DNA of 64,000 nucleotides from Fibrobacter sp. UWR4 (lineage in GTDB: Bacteria > Fibrobacterota > Fibrobacteria > Fibrobacterales > Fibrobacteraceae), in the NCBI RefSeq assembly GCF_003149045.1, contig NZ_QGDU01000020.1, positions 1-64,000 on the forward strand. Direction: 5' to 3'. The stretch's first letter is position 1. The number at the start of each line of letters is the position of its first letter. Positions 58,748-64,000 of the stretch are shown here, piece by piece. The position numbers and the translations under genes are program-made. A model generated the notes under the pieces. The model worked only from the letters and a program-made list of their open reading frames with translations. It did not search any database and was not told where the DNA came from.

Positions 58748-60688
58748 TTAAACATCCAACTCGTCGAGAACCTTGTATGCGTTGGTTTCAATGAACTTAC
58801 GACGGGGTTCCACGTCTTCGCCCATGAGCATGCTAAAGATCTGGTCGGCGACCACAGCGTCTTCCACGTAGCACTGCTTCAGGAAGCGACGTTCCGGATC
58901 CATAGTGGTTTCGAAAAGCTGTTCCGGGGACATTTCACCCAGACCTTTGAATCGGGTGATCGTCACGTTCTTCTTGTCTTCCAGCTTGGCCATGGCCTCG
59001 TCCTTTTCGTTTTCGTCGAAGAGGTACTGTTCCTTCAGGCCGACCTTCAGTTTGTACAGAGGAGGCATTGCCAGGTATACGTGGCCGTTATCAATCAACG
59101 GACGCATGTAGCGGAAGAAGAATGTCAAAAGCAAAGTCTGGATATGGGAACCGTCCACATCAGCATCGGTCATGATCACGATCTTGTGGTAGCGGAGCTT
59201 TTCCAACTTACATTCGGAACCCAGGCCGCAACCGATTGCGTTTACCAGGTTCTGAATTTCTTCGGTGTCCAGCACGCGGTGAAGGCTTGCCTTTTCCACG
59301 TTCAGAATCTTACCGCGCAACGGAAGGATGGCCTGGAATTCACGCTTGCGGCCCTGCTTTGCAGAACCACCTGCAGAGTCACCTTCCACGATGAACATTT
59401 CGCATTCCTTCGGGTCGCGGCTACTGCAGTCGGCCAGCTTGCCCGGAAGGCCACCGCTTTCCAGAACGTTCTTACGGCGGGCGAGGGTGCGTGCCTTGTG
59501 GGCTGCTTCACGAGCCTGTGCGGCAAAGTAGACCTTGTCCAGAATGACCTTCACGGCGGCCGGATTTTCCTGGAAATATTCGTCCAGCTTGGCGCCGAAT
59601 GCGGATGCTACATAGCTTGCAATTTCGGAGTTGCCCAGCTTGCGCTTGGTCTGACCTTCGAACTGCGGCTGGGATACCTTAATAGCGATAACAGCGGTAA
59701 GACCTTCGCGGATGTCATCAGCAGTAATGGTAATGTCCTTCTTGCCCTTGGGCATGTCCTGGGCGAACTTGCTGATCACGCGGGTAAGTGCGGTCTTGAA
59801 ACCGGTAACGTGGGTACCACCGTCATAGGTGTTCACGTTATTCACAAAGCTAAAGAAGTTTTCCTGGTAGCCGTCGTTGTACCACATGGCCACTTCCAGA
59901 GGATACTGGCCATCGGGAAGTACCAGGTGAATAGGTTCGTTGAACAGCGGAGTACGATGTTCGTCCACATAGCGGACGAATTCAGAAACGCCACCCGGGA
60001 AGCAGAATGTTTCGGAGGGCTTGGCTTCGTCACGTTCGTCGGTAAGAGTCAGACGGAGACCGCTCATGAGGAATGCCAATTCGCGGAAGCGGGTCGCCAA
60101 GGTCTCGTATACATAGACGGTTTCACTGAAAATCGTATCGTCCGGATAGAATTCAATGGTAGTACCGTGTTCTTCTTCGCCGCAGGTTCCAATTTCCTGC
60201 TGGGGACCGCAAGGAATGCCCTTGCTGAACGTCTGGGTCACAACCTTGCCCTTACGGCGGACTGTTGCAATCAACTTGGTAGAAAGTGCGTTCACGCAGC
60301 TCACGCCCACGCCATGAAGACCTGCAGAAACCTTATAGGAATTGCTGTCGAACTTACCACCGGCATGGAGCTTGGTCATGACCACTTCAAGAGTACCCAC
60401 CTTTTCCTTGGGGTGGATGTCGGTAGGAATGCCACGACCGTTATCGGTAACGCGGATGCCGTTCCCCGGAAGAATTGCGATTTCGATATGGGTGCAGAAA
60501 CCAGCCAGGGCTTCGTCCACGGAGTTGTCCACTACTTCCCAGACCAGGTGGTGCAAACCACGGATATCGGTAGAACCGATGTACATTGCAGGGCGAACAC
60601 GCACCGCTTCAAGACCTTCCAGCACGGTAATATTAGAACCGCTATAGTCTTCTTCGCTCTTCTTCACTTCTTCAATTTCTTCAGACAT
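58748..60688 (-). CDS. gyrB: DNA gyrase subunit B
   Basis: A 646-residue type II topoisomerase subunit with the GHKL ATPase (VRVRPAMYIGST, EVVDNSVDEALAG, GRGIPTDIHP, GLHGVGVSCVNALS) and the TOPRIM domain (VEGDSAGGSAKQGR, DADVDGSHI), ending with the GyrB tail (LFETTMDPERR). The length is that of the short GyrB form. The ATG at 60688 is chosen; a TTG at 60703 overlaps the dciA stop as TTGA and would add five residues. gyrA is not adjacent. Confidence 0.97.
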   Translation of the reverse strand: MSEEIEEVKKSEEDYSGSNITVLEGLEAVRVRPAMYIGSTDIRGLHHLVWEVVDNSVDEALAGFCTHIEIAILPGNGIRVTDNGRGIPTDIHPKEKVGTLEVVMTKLHAGGKFDSNSYKVSAGLHGVGVSCVNALSTKLIATVRRKGKVVTQTFSKGIPCGPQQEIGTCGEEEHGTTIEFYPDDTIFSETVYVYETLATRFRELAFLMSGLRLTLTDERDEAKPSETFCFPGGVSEFVRYVDEHRTPLFNEPIHLVLPDGQYPLEVAMWYNDGYQENFFSFVNNVNTYDGGTHVTGFKTALTRVISKFAQDMPKGKKDITITADDIREGLTAVIAIKVSQPQFEGQTKRKLGNSEIASYVASAFGAKLDEYFQENPAAVKVILDKVYFAAQAREAAHKARTLARRKNVLESGGLPGKLADCSSRDPKECEMFIVEGDSAGGSAKQGRKREFQAILPLRGKILNVEKASLHRVLDTEEIQNLVNAIGCGLGSECKLEKLRYHKIVIMTDADVDGSHIQTLLLTFFFRYMRPLIDNGHVYLAMPPLYKLKVGLKEQYLFDENEKDEAMAKLEDKKNVTITRFKGLGEMSPEQLFETTMDPERRFLKQCYVEDAVVADQIFSMLMGEDVEPRRKFIETNAYKVLDELDV

Positions 60689-60699
60689 TCTTAACCTGT

Positions 60700-61026
60700 T
60701 CAAACGATTCGGACATCCCGCACAGCAGGCTTGCCCAACATTAAATTACACTTGTCAATAATAGCTTTTTTTTGAAGGAACAATTCCTGTTTCCATGCGG
60801 AATTGGAGGTCTTTAGCACCAAAATATTCTTCTCCAGACGGACCGGTTTTACGTGGGGTAAAATCAGGTCTCCCACCACCTCAGAAAAGCGTTCGCACAG
60901 GGTGGAAAACGTCATGTCATCGGAGATTTTGTTCTTGTCCAGAACCATTTTTAAGAGCACGCTGATATCGGCAGGACCATTCCCGCTGAAGTGCTTGCTA
61001 CGCCTTTTTGAATCAAAGCTAGGCAC
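60700..61026 (-). CDS. dciA: DciA-like protein (DUF721)
   Basis: A 108-residue small basic protein of the DUF721 family, members of which load the replicative helicase DnaB in bacteria lacking DnaC. The conserved stretch LCERFSEVVGDLILPHVKPVRLEKNILVLKTSNSAWKQEL (about residues 43-82) has the W-x3-VG-like and S-x-W-x-QEL motifs. It lies directly upstream of gyrB, a common place for dciA among replication genes. Confidence 0.85.
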   Translation of the reverse strand: MPSFDSKRRSKHFSGNGPADISVLLKMVLDKNKISDDMTFSTLCERFSEVVGDLILPHVKPVRLEKNILVLKTSNSAWKQELFLQKKAIIDKCNLMLGKPAVRDVRIV

Positions 61027-61047
61027 TGTATCCCCTCTGTATTTTTC

Positions 61048-61821
61048 TTAGAGAAGCAAAATCTTGGAAAGGACGAAACCGCCAATCAAAATGCTGGTCA
61101 TGCCGGCCACCACAGTGGCCTTGGTTGCTTTACCAACGCCTTCTGCACCGGCGTTTGTCGTAAAGCCGAAGAAGCATGCGTAGCTAGCGATAAAGTAGCC
61201 GTATACGGTAGCCTTAATAAGGCCCACGAACAAGTCCCAGTTCTCATAGAACATACGCACACCGTAGAAGAATACGGAGAAAGATACGTCCTTGTAAAGG
61301 GCAGCCACTTCATAACCACCCACAATACCCACGAAGATACTGATGATGGTAAGAATTGGAAGCATGATTACTGTGGCGATAAGACGAGGGGCTAACAGGA
61401 ACTTGTATGGACTAAGACCTAATACTTTGTATGCATCCAGCTGTTCTGTCACAGCCATGGTGCCCAGTTCTGAACACATGGATGCTCCGATTCGGCCTGC
61501 CAGCACCATTGCCGTGAGAATGGGGCAGAGTTCCACCATTACGGACTTACCGACGGCCATGCCCACAAACATCAGGGGGATCATGTCGGCGAACTGGTAA
61601 GCCAGCTGCCAGGACATAATGGCGCCTGTAGCAAGGGAGGCCGCCAACACCACAGGGATACTGGTGACGCCAACATGCTGCATCTGTTCCACGGTGGTGT
61701 GGAAATTGCTAAACGCTCCGGGAATACTCTTAAACATCTGCCATACGAAATGCAGATAGCTCACTACGGTGTGTAGGAACTTGTGAATAAACCTTCCGAG
61801 GGCTTCGGCAATCTTGTTCAT
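61048..61821 (-). CDS. mlaE: MlaE family ABC permease (phospholipid transport)
   Basis: A 257-residue inner-membrane permease of the Mla/Mce lipid transport system. About five membrane segments; GRIGASMCSELGTMAVTEQLDA (about 109-130) is the family signature that contacts the ATPase. FFGFTTNAGAEGVGKATKATVV near the C-terminus is also typical. mlaF and mlaD are not visible on either side inside the window, so the remaining components are encoded elsewhere. It is co-directional with ctpA upstream and dciA-gyrB downstream. Confidence 0.92.
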   Translation of the reverse strand: MNKIAEALGRFIHKFLHTVVSYLHFVWQMFKSIPGAFSNFHTTVEQMQHVGVTSIPVVLAASLATGAIMSWQLAYQFADMIPLMFVGMAVGKSVMVELCPILTAMVLAGRIGASMCSELGTMAVTEQLDAYKVLGLSPYKFLLAPRLIATVIMLPILTIISIFVGIVGGYEVAALYKDVSFSVFFYGVRMFYENWDLFVGLIKATVYGYFIASYACFFGFTTNAGAEGVGKATKATVVAGMTSILIGGFVLSKILLL

Positions 61822-61835
61822 CAGCGGGCCCTAAA

Positions 61836-63644
61836 TTACTTGGACTTCTTGTTAGAAGCCTTCTTTTCGGTCTTTGCTTCCGGCTTCTTTGCAGGAGCCT
61901 TCTGCTGGGGTGCCATAGCCTTGTTGAACAGAGCGGTGTCGTTCAAGTAGCGGATGGCTTCGTTCAACTGCTTGTCGCGCTTCAGGCTGAATGCGGTACT
62001 TACGGAATCGTTCTGGAAGGAGGTGAGCAGTTCGCGCTTGATACCGTCCTTAATGTATTCCTTGTTGCCTTCAAACTGGGCGTTGCGGTTCTGTTCCAGG
62101 GCGTCACGCATTTCTGCAATGCGCTTGGACAGCAGAGTGTCCGTAACGGTCTTGGAGGAATCGCCCATGTAGTTCTGTTCGCGGATAACGCTCTTTTCCA
62201 GCTGGTCCACGCCTACCAGAGCGTTGGACTTGATCTTCATGAAGCTGGTATCCTTCAGGCAGAATTCCTTGAACTGGTTGAACATTTCGTCCGGAACTTC
62301 CCAGTTGGAATCCACCTTGATGCCCTGCTTTTCCAGTTCGGGACGGGCCTTTACAGCAAACTTGAAGTACATGGACATGCGTTCCTGCACCTGTACCACC
62401 CAAGGCATGGGGTCCAGTTCCACTTCTACGTCCGGAGTAATACCGCCACCGCCGAACATCATGCGGCCGTTATTGGTATAGAAGGTATCGCGGGCCACAG
62501 TGTCCGCCTTGGCTACGGTAGAATCTGCCTCGCCCTTTTCTTCCTTCTCGTATTCCTCTTCCTGAATCTTCAGGCCCTTGATGCCGTTTTCGGGCTTGTT
62601 AATGCAGCGGCCGAAAGGCAGATAATAGAATGCGGTGGTCAGCTTCAGGGCGTTGCCCTGGTTGTCCAGCGGGAAAATGGTCTGTACGGAACCCTTACCG
62701 AAGGAAGTCTTACCCACGATCAGGGCGCGGTCCCAGTCCTGAAGTGCGCCGGAAACGATTTCAGCAGCACTTGCGGAACCCTGGTTTACCAGAACCACCA
62801 TAGGTACATCTTGCTTCACGACACCGTCCTTGCGGGCGCGGCTTTCAGTCTGCTGGGTGCGTCCCTTGGTGCTCACGATGGTGTTGCCACGCTTCAGGAA
62901 CAGTTCGCTAATGTCGATGGCCTGGTTCAGGAGACCACCCGGATTGTAACGCATATCCAGAATGATCTTCTTCATGCCCTGCTTTTGGAGGGCCTTCAGT
63001 GCATTTTCCACGTCACTAGTGGTCTTGTCGCTAAAGGTTGCCAGTTTGATATAGCCGATGTCCTTGGAGACCATGCCGTAGTAGGGAACTGCGTGAACCA
63101 CAATTTCAGCACGGGTGATGGTAAAGTCCATCAGGTCGGCAACGCCTTCGCGGGCGATAGCGATGGTCACGTCTGTGCCGATCTTACCGCGGAGCTTGCT
63201 TACGGCGTCATCCAGGGAAAGACCCTTGGTATCCTTGCCGTCAATCTTTACAATGCGGTCACCTGCGCGGATACCCAGGCGGAAAGCCGGAGTGCCGGAC
63301 AGGGGAGAAATCACCGTGAGGATGTTGTCGCGAAGGCTGATGGTGATACCCACGCCACCGAACTTACCTTCCATGGAAACTTTCAGGCTTTCGTAATCCT
63401 TAGGGCTGAATACCGTAGTATGGGGGTCCAGAATGTCGCGGATCCCGTTCAGGGCGGCGTCCGTCAGTTCTGTGGGGTTTACTTCTTCCACATACTTGCG
63501 GTTCACTTCGGAGAAAACCTTATTCAAACGGGAAACTTCTTCGTAGAAGTCACCCGGGGGAGTCTGCTTGTCCTGGGCGGCAAAAGATGCGTTGGCAAGG
63601 CACAAGGCGGATGCAGTAGTCAGCAAAAGATTACGAAACTTCAT
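61836..63644 (-). CDS. ctpA: Carboxy-terminal processing protease (CtpA/S41)
   Basis: A 602-residue exported serine protease. Signal peptide to about residue 22 (NASFAAQ). A PDZ domain (about 92-180, GGVGITIS and GIRAGDRIVKIDG) precedes the S41 domain, with Ser290 in VNQGSASAAEIVSG and Lys317 in VGKTSFGKGSVQT forming the catalytic dyad. The C-terminal 230 residues are a helical extension ending in a Lys/Ala-rich tail. Such enzymes trim periplasmic proteins and cell-wall hydrolases. The ATG at 63644 is used; the open frame beyond it has no homology. Confidence 0.94.
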   Translation of the reverse strand: MKFRNLLLTTASALCLANASFAAQDKQTPPGDFYEEVSRLNKVFSEVNRKYVEEVNPTELTDAALNGIRDILDPHTTVFSPKDYESLKVSMEGKFGGVGITISLRDNILTVISPLSGTPAFRLGIRAGDRIVKIDGKDTKGLSLDDAVSKLRGKIGTDVTIAIAREGVADLMDFTITRAEIVVHAVPYYGMVSKDIGYIKLATFSDKTTSDVENALKALQKQGMKKIILDMRYNPGGLLNQAIDISELFLKRGNTIVSTKGRTQQTESRARKDGVVKQDVPMVVLVNQGSASAAEIVSGALQDWDRALIVGKTSFGKGSVQTIFPLDNQGNALKLTTAFYYLPFGRCINKPENGIKGLKIQEEEYEKEEKGEADSTVAKADTVARDTFYTNNGRMMFGGGGITPDVEVELDPMPWVVQVQERMSMYFKFAVKARPELEKQGIKVDSNWEVPDEMFNQFKEFCLKDTSFMKIKSNALVGVDQLEKSVIREQNYMGDSSKTVTDTLLSKRIAEMRDALEQNRNAQFEGNKEYIKDGIKRELLTSFQNDSVSTAFSLKRDKQLNEAIRYLNDTALFNKAMAPQQKAPAKKPEAKTEKKASNKKSK

Positions 63645-63692
63645 ATGCCCTAAAAATACAATTTCATTTTTGAAAATATGGTACAAAACGGA

Positions 63693-63720
63693 AAAAACCG
63701 GCCAATTAAGGCCGGTTTTT
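63693..63720. terminator. Terminator between the sigma factor gene and ctpA
   Basis: Perfect 11-bp stem AAAAACCGGCC/GGCCGGTTTTT with symmetric A and T runs. Confidence 0.9.
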
Positions 63721-63773
63721 AATTGAATTTAGAGAGAGAGACTTACAAAAAAATCAAGAGGCTTGGGCCAAGG

Positions 63774-64000
63774 TTAGGCGGCGTCGTTCAGCAGGCGTTC
63801 CACCTGGCTGTTGCGAAGCTTTTCCAGGGCGTTTTCCTTCAGCTGGCGGATACGTTCCTTGGAGTGACCCGTCATGGTAGCGATATCCTTCAGGTTCAAG
63901 TCCGCATCGGATTCCATACCGTAGTAAAGGCGAAGAACCTTGGTTTCCAAATCGGAGAGGTTTTCGTTCATTACTTTGTTGTAAACCTCGGAACGATTGC
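63774..64000 (-). CDS. RNA polymerase sigma-70 family factor, C-terminal part (partial)
   Basis: Runs off the right edge. The visible 75 codons end in sigma region 4.2: LETKVLRLYYGMESDADLNLKDIATM, then the helix-turn-helix GHSKERIRQLKENALEKLR, which reads the -35 box. The frame continues upstream of the first Met (63971) with NRSEVYNKV, so the start lies outside. Whether this is the housekeeping factor or an RpoS/RpoH-like alternative cannot be decided; the short tail after the HTH (SQVERLLNDAA) differs from typical RpoD endings (for example LRSFLDD). Confidence 0.9.
   Translation of the reverse strand, partial: NRSEVYNKVMNENLSDLETKVLRLYYGMESDADLNLKDIATMTGHSKERIRQLKENALEKLRNSQVERLLNDAA

Overview
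The window reads as a chromosomal segment of a Gram-negative, plant-fibre-degrading bacterium of the Fibrobacter lineage. This assignment is inference. It rests on a TIGR02147-type protein coupled to a paralogous-type lipoprotein, a secreted family 1 pectate lyase with a CBM35-like module and a Por/T9SS-like C-terminal tail, several small lineage-type lipoproteins, and an outer-membrane gene set (waaA, mlaE, secDF). Coding density is high. Most genes are housekeeping, with accessory material around 18-22 kb, 38-41 kb and 46 kb.

Layout. 0-12.5 kb: end of a mannose-1-phosphate guanylyltransferase-type gene, pheS, membrane and lipoproteins, an alpha/beta hydrolase, tRNA-Leu(CAG), a GNAT acetyltransferase, the TIGR02147/lipoprotein pair, glgE, a DUF1653-GNAT fusion, an acyl-ACP thioesterase and a CBM9-like protein. 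12.5-18 kb: spoVG behind a near-perfect sigma-54 promoter, a YifB/ComM ATPase, folB, pgk. 18-22 kb: an AT-rich two-gene restriction-modification cassette between structured non-coding repeats, then two tiny genes. 22-32 kb: hisH, rph-pheA, an NlpC/P60 lipoprotein, bioB, a DUF4419 protein, a glutamine amidotransferase/thioesterase pair, a NERD protein and a DEAD-box helicase.

32-38 kb: a complete ribose operon, rbsDACBK, whose binding protein is a lipoprotein made of two nearly identical fused RbsB domains. 38-41.4 kb: a tRNA-Ser locus preceded by two broken tRNA-Ser-like copies and surrounded by copies of a roughly 98-bp insert sitting in the T-loop, then the pectate lyase and two tRNA-Glu genes. 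41.4-46.2 kb: ABC exporter, methyltransferase-like membrane protein, waaA, ispH, rpmB. 46.2-46.7 kb: an 83-bp tandem repeat array. 46.7-50 kb: DnaQ-like exonuclease, DUF374 acyltransferase, tRNA-Cys, an AT-hook protein, an AlkD-like protein and a Cys-rich small protein. 50-54 kb: malQ and a GH13 enzyme. 54-64 kb: secDF, corA, a polyprenyl synthase, gyrB, dciA, mlaE, a CtpA protease and the end of a sigma factor.

How genes work together. glgE, malQ and the GH13 enzyme point to alpha-glucan (glycogen/maltodextrin) turnover. The rbs genes carry out ribose uptake and phosphorylation. rph-pheA, gyrB with dciA, and the ABC-ICMT-waaA-ispH run are tightly packed, several with overlapping stop and start codons. 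Non-coding DNA is unusually rich in repeats: GC-rich dispersed palindromes, a roughly 190-bp dispersed element with TAACCAC tracts (two copies, opposite strands), serial hairpins with shared arms, and the tRNA-Ser repeats. Vegetative promoters with a 17-nt spacer are visible before several RNA genes and rpmB.
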